Origin: Bdellovibrio sp.
GTDB taxonomy: Bacteria > Bdellovibrionota > Bdellovibrionia > Bdellovibrionales > Bdellovibrionaceae
Assembly (NCBI GenBank): GCA_017745015.1
Contig: JAGIAF010000001.1
Span: forward strand, 3,818 to 36,886
Length of the DNA: 33,069 bases
Reading direction: 5' to 3'
Within the stretch, counting starts at the first letter, position 1. Each line of letters starts with the position of its first letter. Of this stretch, positions 24,852 through 32,958 are shown one piece after another. The notes beneath the pieces are model-generated. The model saw nothing but the letters and a program-made list of their open reading frames with translations, was not told where the DNA came from and did not search any database. A program made the position numbers and the translations under genes.

Positions 24852-24968
24852 GCCGGAAGAGAAACTGAAGGCACAGGGAGGTACTGGACGTATCTACAGC
24901 TAAGGATTAGCAACTCAGTCTCAAACAATACTTACATCTAAATATATTAAACCGTGCCGATTTTTTAC

Positions 24969-25023
24969 GAGGGGTGAAATTTCGGAGGGGATTTTTTTGC
25001 CCAAAAGGAACTGGGCAGAGGGG
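24969..25023 (+). promoter_or_regulatory. Three GAGGGG motifs and a hairpin around the nrdA ribosome binding site
   Basis: GAGGGG occurs at 24969-24974, 24985-24990 and 25018-25023. The last is 8 bases before the nrdA ATG and is its ribosome binding site. Just upstream GCCCA (24999-25003) pairs with TGGGC (25012-25016) around an eight-base loop containing AAGGA. The upstream copies may be chance, or may compete for ribosomes. Confidence 0.4.
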
Positions 25024-25031
25024 ACAGCATC

Positions 25032-27452
25032 ATGTTGGAAACAACAGCTCACATCATGAGAGTTAAAAAGAGAGACGGAACTCTTGAGCCAGTGGACGTT
25101 ACGAAGATCGTTGAACGCGTAACAAGAAACTGCCAAGGCCTCACTCAAGTCGATCCACTTCGCGTGGCTACAAAAGCCATCAGCGGTCTTTACGACGGCG
25201 CAACGACTAACGAGTTGGACAATCTTTGCATCCAAACAGCTTCTTTGCTTATCGGTGAAGAGCCTGAATACTCTCGTTTGGCAGCTCGCCTTCTTTCTAT
25301 CTATATTGATGAAGAAGTTCGCTCTCAAAAATTCCAATCTTTTGCTGATTCAGTTACTTTCGGCTTCAATAATGGTTTGTTGTCTGAAACGACATACAAA
25401 TTCGTAGAAGCTAACAAAGCAGCTCTTTGCGCGGCTATTGAGCCCTACCGCACAGACCGTTTTGAATACTTCGGATTGAGAACTGTTTATGACCGCTATC
25501 TTTTGAAAAACCCAACTTCACGTCAGGTGTTTGAAACTCCTCAATACTTCTTCATGCGTGTAGCTTGCGGTTTGGCACAATCAGTTGAAGAGGCTATCGA
25601 GTTCTATCGTTTGATCTCTTCTCACGATTACATGGCTTCAACTCCGACACTGTTCAACTCTGGTACTCTTCGCCCTCAGATGTCTTCTTGCTATCTTTTG
25701 GATTCTCCAACAGACGATCTTGAAGCTATCTATAAGAAGTACACAGACATCGCTTTGCTTTCTAAATTCGCTGGCGGCATCGGTGTTGCTTACTCTCGCA
25801 TCCGTTCCCGTGGTTCTTTGATCAAAGGAACAAACGGTCACTCTAACGGCATCATCCCTTGGTTGAAAACAATGGACTCTTCCGTTTCCGCTGTAAACCA
25901 AGGTGGTAAACGTAAAGGTGCAGCTTGCGTCTACTTGGAAACTTGGCACGCAGACATCGAGGAGTTCCTTGAACTTCGCGACAACACAGGTGATGAGGCG
26001 AAACGTACTCACAACTTGAACTTGGCTAACTGGGTTCCAGACTTGTTCATGAAACGTGTTGAAACTGACGGCATGTGGTCTCTGTTTGACCCACGTGTAG
26101 TTCCTCACTTCGTAGACACTTACGGTCCAGAATTCGAAGCAGCCTTCGAAAAAGCTGAAGCTGAGAAATTGTACACTAAACAAATCAAAGCTCGCGACCT
26201 TTACTCTCGCATGATGAAAACTCTTGCGCAGACTGGTAACGGCTGGATGACGTTTAAAGATGCATCAAACATGAAAGCCAACCAAACTGGTGAAGCTGGC
26301 AACGTGATCCATCTTTCAAACCTTTGCACAGAGATCCTTGAAGTGACTTCAAATTCTGAAACAGCGGTTTGTAACTTGGGCTCTGTGAACTTGGGTCGTC
26401 ACGTTGAAAACGGTCAATTCAACTTCGAAAAACTGGCGAAATCTGTTCGCACGGCTGTGAAGTACTTGGACCGCGTTGTTGATATCAACTTCTACCCTAT
26501 CCAAACAGCTCAAGACTCCAACCACAAATGGCGTCCAGTTGGTTTGGGAGTCATGGGTCTTCAAGATGCTTTCTTCCAATTGAAGTTGCCTTTTGATTCC
26601 CAAGCCGCTCGTGATTTGTCAGCGAAAATCCAAGAAGAGATCTACTACAATGCTCTTTTGACTTCTTGCGAATTGGCTGAAAAGTACGGACCTCACGGTG
26701 CTTACGAGCAAACAAAAGCAGCTAAAGGTTTGTTGCAATACGACCTTTGGAATGTAACGCCTTCTCAACCAGAGCGTTTCAATGCTTTGAAAGCGAAAAT
26801 CAAACAGCACGGTTTGCGTAACTCTTTGATGATCGCTATCGCTCCAACTGCAACTATCGCTTCTATCGTAGGTTGCTACGAAGCGATCGAGCCGCAAGTA
26901 TCTAACTTGTTCAAACGTGAAACACTTTCTGGTGAATTCATGCAGATCAATAAGTACTTGGTGCAAGATCTTAAAGCGATGGGTCTATGGAATGAAGATC
27001 TTCGCAACGAAATCAAATTGAACGATGGTTCAATTGATGAAATCGCGGCGATCCCGCCACAGCTTAAAGAACTTTACCGCACCGTTTGGGAAATCCCAAT
27101 GAAGTCATTGATTGAAATGGCTGCAGACCGTGGCGCTTACATCGACCAAGCTCAATCTTTGAACTTGTTCATGGAAAGCCCAACAATCGGTAAAGTTTCT
27201 TCCATGTACATGTATGCATGGAAGAAAGGCGTGAAAACGACTTATTACTTGCGCTCTCGTCCAGCGACTAAGATCGCAAAAACGACTGTGAAGTCTTCTA
27301 ACAACGGTATGGGCTTGAATGCGGCCGCTGCAAACACAATGGATGCAGCTCCAGTTGCAACTCAAGAAGCAGCACCGAAAAAGACTTACTCAGATTCAGA
27401 AGTCATCGCATGCTCATTGGAAAACCCAGAAGCATGCGAGGCGTGCCAATAA
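25032..27452 (+). CDS. nrdA: Class Ia ribonucleoside-diphosphate reductase, alpha subunit
   Basis: This is the catalytic subunit of aerobic ribonucleotide reductase, 806 residues, which makes dNTPs from NDPs. An ATP-cone (about 9-100; MRVKKRDGTLEPVDVTKI) gives allosteric control. Active-site residues are visible: Cys220 and Cys447 (redox pair), Asn430-Leu-Cys432-Thr-Glu434 (radical cysteine site) and the late GLGVMGLQDAFF and IAPTATIASIVG loops. The C-terminal tail ends CEACQ, a CxxC pair that passes electrons from thioredoxin or glutaredoxin. GAGGGG precedes the ATG by 8 bases. The next ATG (residue 9) would also leave an intact cone. nrdB follows 59 bases downstream. The palindrome upstream suggests NrdR control. 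Confidence 0.97.
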   Translation: MLETTAHIMRVKKRDGTLEPVDVTKIVERVTRNCQGLTQVDPLRVATKAISGLYDGATTNELDNLCIQTASLLIGEEPEYSRLAARLLSIYIDEEVRSQKFQSFADSVTFGFNNGLLSETTYKFVEANKAALCAAIEPYRTDRFEYFGLRTVYDRYLLKNPTSRQVFETPQYFFMRVACGLAQSVEEAIEFYRLISSHDYMASTPTLFNSGTLRPQMSSCYLLDSPTDDLEAIYKKYTDIALLSKFAGGIGVAYSRIRSRGSLIKGTNGHSNGIIPWLKTMDSSVSAVNQGGKRKGAACVYLETWHADIEEFLELRDNTGDEAKRTHNLNLANWVPDLFMKRVETDGMWSLFDPRVVPHFVDTYGPEFEAAFEKAEAEKLYTKQIKARDLYSRMMKTLAQTGNGWMTFKDASNMKANQTGEAGNVIHLSNLCTEILEVTSNSETAVCNLGSVNLGRHVENGQFNFEKLAKSVRTAVKYLDRVVDINFYPIQTAQDSNHKWRPVGLGVMGLQDAFFQLKLPFDSQAARDLSAKIQEEIYYNALLTSCELAEKYGPHGAYEQTKAAKGLLQYDLWNVTPSQPERFNALKAKIKQHGLRNSLMIAIAPTATIASIVGCYEAIEPQVSNLFKRETLSGEFMQINKYLVQDLKAMGLWNEDLRNEIKLNDGSIDEIAAIPPQLKELYRTVWEIPMKSLIEMAADRGAYIDQAQSLNLFMESPTIGKVSSMYMYAWKKGVKTTYYLRSRPATKIAKTTVKSSNNGMGLNAAAANTMDAAPVATQEAAPKKTYSDSEVIACSLENPEACEACQ

Positions 27453-27489
27453 GGCACGCCGAGCCCGCCGAAGCTTTAGCGAAGGCGGG
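27440..27489 (+). repeat. Double hairpin between nrdA and nrdB
   Basis: Two adjacent hairpins. GGCGTGCC (27440-27447) pairs with GGCACGCC (27453-27460), with the nrdA stop codon in the loop. Then CCCGCC (27464-27469) pairs with GGCGGG (27484-27489); inside it two GAA triplets face each other, and GC-TTTA-GC forms the tip. There is no T-run, so this is not a standard terminator. It may be an mRNA processing or stability element that sets the NrdA:NrdB ratio, or a REP-like repeat. Confidence 0.62.
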
Positions 27490-27511
27490 TCCATCTTAAT
27501 AAGGATATTTT

Positions 27512-28510
27512 ATGATTTTAGATCCAGGTTTTAATCTTACACTTCGCCCGATGAAATACCCGACTATGTACGAAATGTACAAAAACGGTATCAAGAACAC
27601 TTGGACTGTGGATGAAATTGATTTCTCTACAGACCTTGTGGACCTGCACTCAAAAATGACTCCGGCAGAGAGACACTTGATCTCTCGCCTGGTGGCATTC
27701 TTTGCAACAGGTGATTCTATCGTAGGTAACAACCTTGTATTGAACTTGTACAAGCACGTGAATGCCCCAGAAGGTCGCATGTACTTGTCTCGTCAATTGT
27801 ACGAAGAAGCATTGCACGTTCAGTTCTATCTGACTTTGTTGGATACTTACATCCCAAATCCAGATGAGCGCGCGGAAGCTTTCGCGGCAATCGACAATAT
27901 TCCATCTATCAAAAAGAAAGCGGATTTCTGCTTCAAATGGATTGATTCAATCAATGAATTGGAACAATTGAACACGAAAGAAGACCGTCGTCGCTTCTTG
28001 ATGAACTTGATCTGCTTCGCAACTTGCGTTGAAGGCTTGTTCTTCTATGCAGCGTTTGCTTACGTATATTTCTTGCGTTCTAAAGGTTTATTGCAAGGTC
28101 TTGCATCTGGCACAAACTGGGTGTTCCGTGACGAATCTATGCACATGGCATTCGCTATCGAAGTTATCAAGACAGCACGTAAAGAAGAGCCAGATCTTTT
28201 CAATTCTCAAATGGAAGATATGGTTACGCAAATGCTTGAAGACGCTATCGAGTGCGAAATGGACTTTGCGAACGACGTATTGCAATTGGGCGTAGCAGGT
28301 CTTTCTCCAAAAGACATGCGCCAATACCTAGAGTATTGCGCAGACCAACGCTTGGAAAGCTTGAATATCGCTCCACGCTACAACGTGAAAAATCCGTTTG
28401 GCTTTATGGAGCTTCAAGACATGCAAGAGCTAGCTAACTTCTTCGAAAGACGCGTATCTGCTTACCAAACTGGTATCAGCGGCTCGGTTTCATTCGATGA
28501 GGCGTTCTAG
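27512..28510 (+). CDS. nrdB: Class Ia ribonucleoside-diphosphate reductase, beta subunit
   Basis: This is the radical-generating subunit of ribonucleotide reductase, 332 residues. All metal ligands and the radical tyrosine are present: Asp68, Glu99, His102, Glu174, Glu208 and His211, with Tyr106 in the E-x-x-H-x-x-x-Y arrangement (Glu99 to Tyr106). The tyrosine makes it class Ia/Ib, not the tyrosine-less Ic type. The partner nrdA is adjacent, and the C-terminal FDEAF is the peptide that docks in the alpha subunit. AAGGAT lies 5 bases before the ATG. There is no nrdI gene nearby, which argues against class Ib. The end overlaps the next gene by 14 bases. Confidence 0.97.
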   Translation: MILDPGFNLTLRPMKYPTMYEMYKNGIKNTWTVDEIDFSTDLVDLHSKMTPAERHLISRLVAFFATGDSIVGNNLVLNLYKHVNAPEGRMYLSRQLYEEALHVQFYLTLLDTYIPNPDERAEAFAAIDNIPSIKKKADFCFKWIDSINELEQLNTKEDRRRFLMNLICFATCVEGLFFYAAFAYVYFLRSKGLLQGLASGTNWVFRDESMHMAFAIEVIKTARKEEPDLFNSQMEDMVTQMLEDAIECEMDFANDVLQLGVAGLSPKDMRQYLEYCADQRLESLNIAPRYNVKNPFGFMELQDMQELANFFERRVSAYQTGISGSVSFDEAF

Positions 28511-29471
28511 TCTCCTCTGGATTCTATTTTTTGTACTATGCATCGGGGTGGGCTTCCTTCACGGATTCCTGCCCCAAGGCATTTCTAGGGACTACATTCT
28601 CCGTCCCACAAAAGTCCGCATTCTGATCACGGACGAGACTCTTTTTCCAAAGCATCTGCAAAACCAATTGGAAAACGAACTGCGCGTAAAATTTGAAGTT
28701 ACAGTCACTCGTGATTGGAATTCTATTTTAGCTAAGACTGTCGCAAGCCCATCACAAGATATCTTACTTCTTCCTTCATATTGGGCCGTAACTCTTAAGC
28801 AGCAAAATCTTCTTTATAAGATCAGCAATAACGAAAGCGAACTTCCGCAAAGAATCGCTCCTGACTTTTTAGATCCGGAAACTTCTAAACGCAGTCTCTA
28901 TTTCTTTCCGTTTTATTGGATGAAAACAGGATTCAAAACGACCTCTGGTGGATCCTTTGAAGACTTTTTGAAAAACAAAAAAGACGGAACTTTATTCCTA
29001 CTCGCCGACGAAGACCTTCTTTTAAAGCACTTCCGCGTTTGGCAAGACAATGGACTTCTGGCTGCCGTTCAACAAAAGAAGATTCTCACCTTGCCTTTAG
29101 ATCAATTGGCATCCAAGGAGCCTCGCGAAGGAGCCGTGGAGCTGCCTTTGAATGAAAACAACCCGACTCTGACAGTGCAAGATGATCTCAGCGCTCTGTT
29201 AATTTGGGGCGCATCCATTCCCGAGTCTTCTGACAAAAAAGACTTAGCTTTGGATATTCTCACGGCCTTTTCGACACCATCTTTGCAAGAGGGAAATCTG
29301 TTAAAGACACCATTTAATAGCACGCTTTTAACCGTGACAGATCTTTCTTTGCCACCGCAACGTCGCGCCACTCATATTCGTGATTTGAAATTAAAAGGCA
29401 CGCTTCTGATTGATGCCAAAAACATCGAAGCACGCAAGACTCTTAAAGAAGAGTTTAATTTGCCCTTGTAA
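28497..29471 (+). CDS. Membrane-anchored periplasmic protein resembling a solute-binding protein
   Basis: This 324-residue protein begins MRRSSLLWILFFVLCIGVGF, an N-terminal helix that looks more like an anchor than a cleaved signal. The rest (VRILITDETLFPKHLQNQLE, ILLLPSYWAVTLKQQNLLY, SLYFFPFYWMKTGFKT) reads like a type-2 periplasmic binding fold of the polyamine/spermidine kind, but I cannot confirm it. The gene starts inside nrdB (14-base overlap, no Shine-Dalgarno sequence) and so is probably translated by coupling. An envelope protein in an nrd operon is unusual. The 3' end overlaps the convergent lipoprotein gene by 17 bases. Function unknown. Confidence 0.7.
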   Translation: MRRSSLLWILFFVLCIGVGFLHGFLPQGISRDYILRPTKVRILITDETLFPKHLQNQLENELRVKFEVTVTRDWNSILAKTVASPSQDILLLPSYWAVTLKQQNLLYKISNNESELPQRIAPDFLDPETSKRSLYFFPFYWMKTGFKTTSGGSFEDFLKNKKDGTLFLLADEDLLLKHFRVWQDNGLLAAVQQKKILTLPLDQLASKEPREGAVELPLNENNPTLTVQDDLSALLIWGASIPESSDKKDLALDILTAFSTPSLQEGNLLKTPFNSTLLTVTDLSLPPQRRATHIRDLKLKGTLLIDAKNIEARKTLKEEFNLPL

Positions 29472-29946
29472 CCGAGAACTGTGTCGAGCCGTTACCGCTC
29501 GTGTTTTCGTTTCCAGAAGAGTCATAGCCTCTGATTGTCAGAGTGATTGTATTCGAACCCACAGTTAAATTCGCCGCTTTGATAGCGATATTAAAGCGAC
29601 CATTGCGGCAAGTACCAGAAGTGCTTGTCGAAGTGTTCGCCGACGAAGTTATGTCGAAAATATATTTCGCCGTATTCCCTACCGCAGCTGTGATCTTGTG
29701 GGTTGGATAAGTTGAAGCAAAACAGTTACCACTCATCTCCACCGCGGAGCCGTTACTTGTTGATCCCAAATTCGTCTTATCAGCCTGCAAAAACAGCTCT
29801 GTGGAATTGGGATCCGTATTCATGTTGTGAGACGTAGGATCAGAAATATCGTCCGTTAAAAGGGAATTTTCAGACATCGGACTGCAGGCAGCTAAAAAAG
29901 ATGCCATAGCCACACCGACCGTAATCTTAAAGAATACTGACTTCAT
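29455..29946 (-). CDS. Small Ser/Thr/Asn-rich lipoprotein
   Basis: This is a 163-residue lipoprotein: signal MKSVFFKITVGVAMASFLAAC, lipidated Cys21 in L-A-A-C. The mature part is rich in Thr, Ser and Asn (TELFLQADKTNLGSTSNGSA, ITSSANTSTSTSG) and has one cysteine pair (NCFAS, TCRNG). Strand-like stretches near the end (SNTITLTIRGYDSSG) suggest an Ig-like or bacterial surface fold. No family recognised. A GGGG-rich ribosome binding site is 5 bases upstream of the ATG. It is convergent with the binding-protein-like gene, sharing 17 bases. Confidence 0.75.
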   Translation of the reverse strand: MKSVFFKITVGVAMASFLAACSPMSENSLLTDDISDPTSHNMNTDPNSTELFLQADKTNLGSTSNGSAVEMSGNCFASTYPTHKITAAVGNTAKYIFDITSSANTSTSTSGTCRNGRFNIAIKAANLTVGSNTITLTIRGYDSSGNENTSGNGSTQFSVTRAN

Positions 29947-30010
29947 AACTGTCCCCCACTTATAAGAATAAAGAGAGGACGGCCAAAACTAAATCAGTTT
30001 TTAAGGAGGT

Positions 30011-30898
30011 CTAGGTTTGAAACATCCCTTTTCTCAAATTGAGATACTTCGGGTCGATAAAGAGGAAATAAGTCGCCATCATGACCGTCGCGAAGGGCAT
30101 TAACCCCATAAAGAGGCCAATTCCTAAGTGCATCGAAACGCCCATCAAAAGCCAGATATAGCGGCTCTTATTCCAAATCACCATCGGCGGGAAATACACT
30201 TCAAAGATGATCGTTGTGAATCCAATGATCGGAAGCACCCAGGGAACCGCACGCAGGAATGTAAAATCAAACGTCGTCATCTGTGGATTCGCCAGGACAC
30301 TCCACATTGCCGTTCCGTCCCACCAACTGGCGCCTTTAAGCTTTTCCCAGCCTGTATAAGCATAGATAACCATGATTTGAACTTGCATCATGCGAATCAT
30401 CATCGAGCTCAATATATCGGCCTCTTTGAACGTCGTCTTCTTTTTTAAAAGATTCAAAACACTCAGGCGTTCACAAGAATTCGTAAAAGACATATAAAAC
30501 AGAAACAACGAACCAATAACATCAGCTCCGAAGTGAACCGGATAGTCACGGTGCATGAACCCCACATAGATAACCCAAGACAGCCACATGATGGCACGAC
30601 CACCAATACCGAGAGTTAACAAAAGAAAGAGCACAGCGCCTAAGATATTGATCGGCAGATTCATCGAATCCGGCCAGAAGTTCCAACTAAAAAGAGGTCT
30701 CCCCAACTCTGGCAAAATCGCCAGAGCTTTTTCACGAGGAATCCAACTTGCATCGGTGAAGAACCAAAGATTATAGAAACGCATTATTGTCATATAGAAC
30801 AAAGTTCCACAGAGCATGATACGCATATAAGCCAAGCCTAAAAGATTCTGAGGAGCAAACCAGAAGTTTTCCCAATAAGACCAAAGCTTTTTAATCAT
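30011..30898 (-). CDS. HTTM-domain membrane protein
   Basis: This 295-residue integral membrane protein resembles the horizontally transferred transmembrane (HTTM) family, related to vitamin-K-dependent gamma-carboxylase. Several strongly hydrophobic helices are visible (LGLAYMRIMLCGTLFYMTI, INILGAVLFLLLTLGIGG, FLRAVPWVLPIIGFTTIIF and others), with family-like motifs: HRDYPVHFGADVIGS, YTGWEKLKGASWWDG and WNKSRYIWLLMG. Catalytic gamma-carboxylase activity is not shown for the bacterial members. The start overlaps the upstream gene by four bases (ATGA), so both are co-translated, and the NFFSPEP protein encoded there is probably its partner. Confidence 0.78.
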   Translation of the reverse strand: MIKKLWSYWENFWFAPQNLLGLAYMRIMLCGTLFYMTIMRFYNLWFFTDASWIPREKALAILPELGRPLFSWNFWPDSMNLPINILGAVLFLLLTLGIGGRAIMWLSWVIYVGFMHRDYPVHFGADVIGSLFLFYMSFTNSCERLSVLNLLKKKTTFKEADILSSMMIRMMQVQIMVIYAYTGWEKLKGASWWDGTAMWSVLANPQMTTFDFTFLRAVPWVLPIIGFTTIIFEVYFPPMVIWNKSRYIWLLMGVSMHLGIGLFMGLMPFATVMMATYFLFIDPKYLNLRKGMFQT

Positions 30899-31455
30899 AA
30901 GGCCTCCTCATCGCCCGATCCGTCACAGGAATAAGAGGCATTGGCATATTTTCTTTCTTCGGAAATATCAGAAACGCTTTCGTCCTTTTTTAAAACGGCT
31001 TGATCTAGAATGGGAATAGTCTCCACGATATGTTCCATATCAACAGAGACCGCTCCTGGATATTGCTTACACAACCACGGCCCCATTAGAAGACGCAGCT
31101 TCTTTGCATCCAAGACCATAAAGCGCATCAAAGCCCACTCTCTTTTTCGAGTCAGGCTTGGAACATTTTTATCGTTTTCAGGAGAAGGATAGAAAGTTTC
31201 AACAGCATCACGCAAAGATCCATCCTCAAGAGGTGGATAGTTCACAAGAATTTTAAGATACATGGGATGAGCCGGTTCAGGGGAAAAGAAGTTCCATCCG
31301 GCATTGAGCCCTACTGTATTAGCGTAGGGCCCGAGAAATCTGGAGGTGATGCGCCCAAAGTAAGAACTCACATTGGGCATCACTAGCATCGCAAATATAT
31401 TATATACGATCCAGACACTAAGTAGAATTTTAAGTAGTGGCTTCGCCTTCGCCAT
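30895..31455 (-). CDS. Membrane-anchored protein with NFFSPEP motif, probable HTTM partner
   Basis: This 186-residue protein has an N-terminal helix (about 8-26, ILLSVWIVYNIFAMLVM) and a soluble C-terminal part with the segment GLNAGWNFFSPEPAHPMYLK, a motif I associate with proteins encoded beside HTTM genes. The tail is acidic and has a cysteine pair region (YSCDGSGDEEAL). I chose ATG 31455, which overlaps the end of scpB and so reads as coupled. ATG 31476, with an N-terminal MARRTRL, is an alternative. It overlaps the HTTM gene by four bases. Function unknown. Confidence 0.66.
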   Translation of the reverse strand: MAKAKPLLKILLSVWIVYNIFAMLVMPNVSSYFGRITSRFLGPYANTVGLNAGWNFFSPEPAHPMYLKILVNYPPLEDGSLRDAVETFYPSPENDKNVPSLTRKREWALMRFMVLDAKKLRLLMGPWLCKQYPGAVSVDMEHIVETIPILDQAVLKKDESVSDISEERKYANASYSCDGSGDEEAL

Positions 31456-32956
31456 CAATCTCGTCCGCCTCGCCATAGAATGGAAGTTCATCTTCTTCAG
31501 ATGACTCCTCGTCTGTGTCAGCGAACAACTGATCATCGGAAGCCATCTCAACATCTTCATCATTGTCGAAAGCTTCTTCGGCCTCAGTCAATTCATTTTC
31601 CAACTGTTCTTCTTCTGAAAGTTCAGAACTCGCCGAAAGCTCATCAGCCCCCTCGGTTGATTCTGTAGCTTCAGTCATTTCAGTTACTTCTGCAGAACCT
31701 TCTTCAGACATTGCAGGAGCACCTTTCATGAAAGCAGCTTTCTTTTCAGCCGCCATCGCCACCAAAGTAGTGCCTGCTGCCAAAGCTTCGTCGAATTTCT
31801 TCAACCAGTTCGCATCACGAGTCGACACCGGCTCACCCATCGCAAGGGCTTCACGGATGTTTTGCGCGCGTTCTGTGTCGCGTTTTTCAGCCTGACGACG
31901 TTTTTCATCTTCGAAGAAGTTCGAAGAAGTAGAGATTTCTTCCAATTGAGAAGAGATCTTCATCAACTCGTCCTCACCTGAAGAGTAGCTAACGTTATCA
32001 ACATCAGACGCTACTAGAGAGTCTGTGATCGATGCCAATGTTGGTTTTTCTTCAGCTTGCTGTTCGTCCATACCTTCAGGCAACAACTCGTCGATTTGCG
32101 ACAAAGTTGGAAGCTCTTTCAAAGAACGAAGGCCGAAGATCTCCAAGAACTTACGAGTCGTACCGTATTGCATAGGACGACCTGGGAGCTCGGATTTACC
32201 TTCGAACGTTACCAAGTTTTTCTCCATCAAAGCGCGGAGCAAGTGACCTGATTCAACGCCACGGATTTCATCCACTTCGGATTTAACACATGGTTGTTTG
32301 TAAGCGACGATAGACAATGTTTCCAAAGCTGGACCTGACAATTTGAATTGGCGCGTTTTCAAAGTGCGCTTCAAGAAGTCCATATTGTCCATTTTAGTGC
32401 GCAGCTGGTAACCACCTGGAACTTCTTCCAAAGTAACACCACGACGACCACCAGCGTATTCAACCGCCAATTGATCAAGAGCACGACGCAACTTATCGCC
32501 TTTGATATTTGTGCCTTTGAACAACAATTTCAAAGACGCCAAGCTCACCGGACGATCGCTGGCAAAAAGAACGCTCTCTACGATACTTTCAAGACGCTCT
32601 TCTTCAACGAATTCTAGTTCTTCAATGTCAGCAGATTCGAAACCATCAAGCTCCGTACCTTCAACAGAAACGTCGTCATCAGAGGCTTCAGAAGCTTCCA
32701 TTTCAGCCGCTTCTTCTTCTGTTGCTTCACGCAAGAAACCTTCAGACTCTTCCTCTTCTTGCAAGAAGATAGATGCGTCTGCTTCGATACCGTCGACGTT
32801 CATCTCCATGTCTTCAGAAGATTCTGTTTCTTCTGCAGTCATTTCCTGAGCTACTTCTTCTGTTTCAACTTCCGTTGCAATAGCAAGTTCGCTATCCATC
32901 ATTTCTGTGTCTAAAACTTCATTATTCTTTTTGGAGTTCTTTTTCTTCTTAGACAT
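31430..32956 (-). CDS. scpB: ScpB-like chromosome segregation protein with long acidic extensions
   Basis: The core (about residues 118-300) matches ScpB, the winged-helix subunit of the SMC-ScpA-ScpB condensin: LESIVESVLFASDRPVS, GVTLEEVPGGYQLRTK, LSGPALETLSIVAYKQP, and LPGRPMQYGTTRKFLEIFGL. ScpB proteins are usually about 180-220 residues, so about 115 N-terminal and 200 C-terminal residues are extra. Both extensions are strongly acidic (EETESSEDMEMN, EEEESEGFLREA, TEESSEEDELPF) and low in complexity. GAGGAG lies in the upstream gene's last codons, and the ATG (32956) is 2 bases after that stop. The last 26 bases overlap the next gene's start. Confidence 0.9.
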   Translation of the reverse strand: MSKKKKNSKKNNEVLDTEMMDSELAIATEVETEEVAQEMTAEETESSEDMEMNVDGIEADASIFLQEEEESEGFLREATEEEAAEMEASEASDDDVSVEGTELDGFESADIEELEFVEEERLESIVESVLFASDRPVSLASLKLLFKGTNIKGDKLRRALDQLAVEYAGGRRGVTLEEVPGGYQLRTKMDNMDFLKRTLKTRQFKLSGPALETLSIVAYKQPCVKSEVDEIRGVESGHLLRALMEKNLVTFEGKSELPGRPMQYGTTRKFLEIFGLRSLKELPTLSQIDELLPEGMDEQQAEEKPTLASITDSLVASDVDNVSYSSGEDELMKISSQLEEISTSSNFFEDEKRRQAEKRDTERAQNIREALAMGEPVSTRDANWLKKFDEALAAGTTLVAMAAEKKAAFMKGAPAMSEEGSAEVTEMTEATESTEGADELSASSELSEEEQLENELTEAEEAFDNDEDVEMASDDQLFADTDEESSEEDELPFYGEADEIDGEGEATT

Positions 32957-32958
32957 TT

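Larger units (their letters stand above)
24539..25031. other. 493-base regulatory region upstream of nrdA
   Basis: No convincing gene is visible here. It contains an inverted repeat TTGTAAC (24757-24763)/GTTACAA (24776-24782), an NrdR-box-like palindrome (24832-24851), an AT-rich stretch with TATATT (24943-24948), three GAGGGG motifs (24969, 24985, 25018) and a hairpin (24999-25016) just before the nrdA ribosome binding site. A 38-codon frame at 24679-24795 has no ribosome binding site. The promoter was not assigned; TTGACA at 24643 has no matching -10. Confidence 0.7.

Noticed and set aside
24539..25031. Riboswitch (purine or cobalamin type) in the nrd leader
   Set aside because: None of the conserved core motifs of these classes is recognisable.
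29985..30001. AAAACT/AGTTTT hairpin downstream of the HTTM gene
   Set aside because: The stem is short and A/T-rich with no G/C core, so it is too weak to call a terminator.
31563..31895. Serine-rich open frame on + strand
   Set aside because: It is the antisense reading of the acidic GAA/GAT-rich scpB extension; low complexity, no start signal.
32502..32849. Second serine-rich + strand frame
   Set aside because: Same artefact: reverse complement of acidic codons in the N-terminal extension of scpB.
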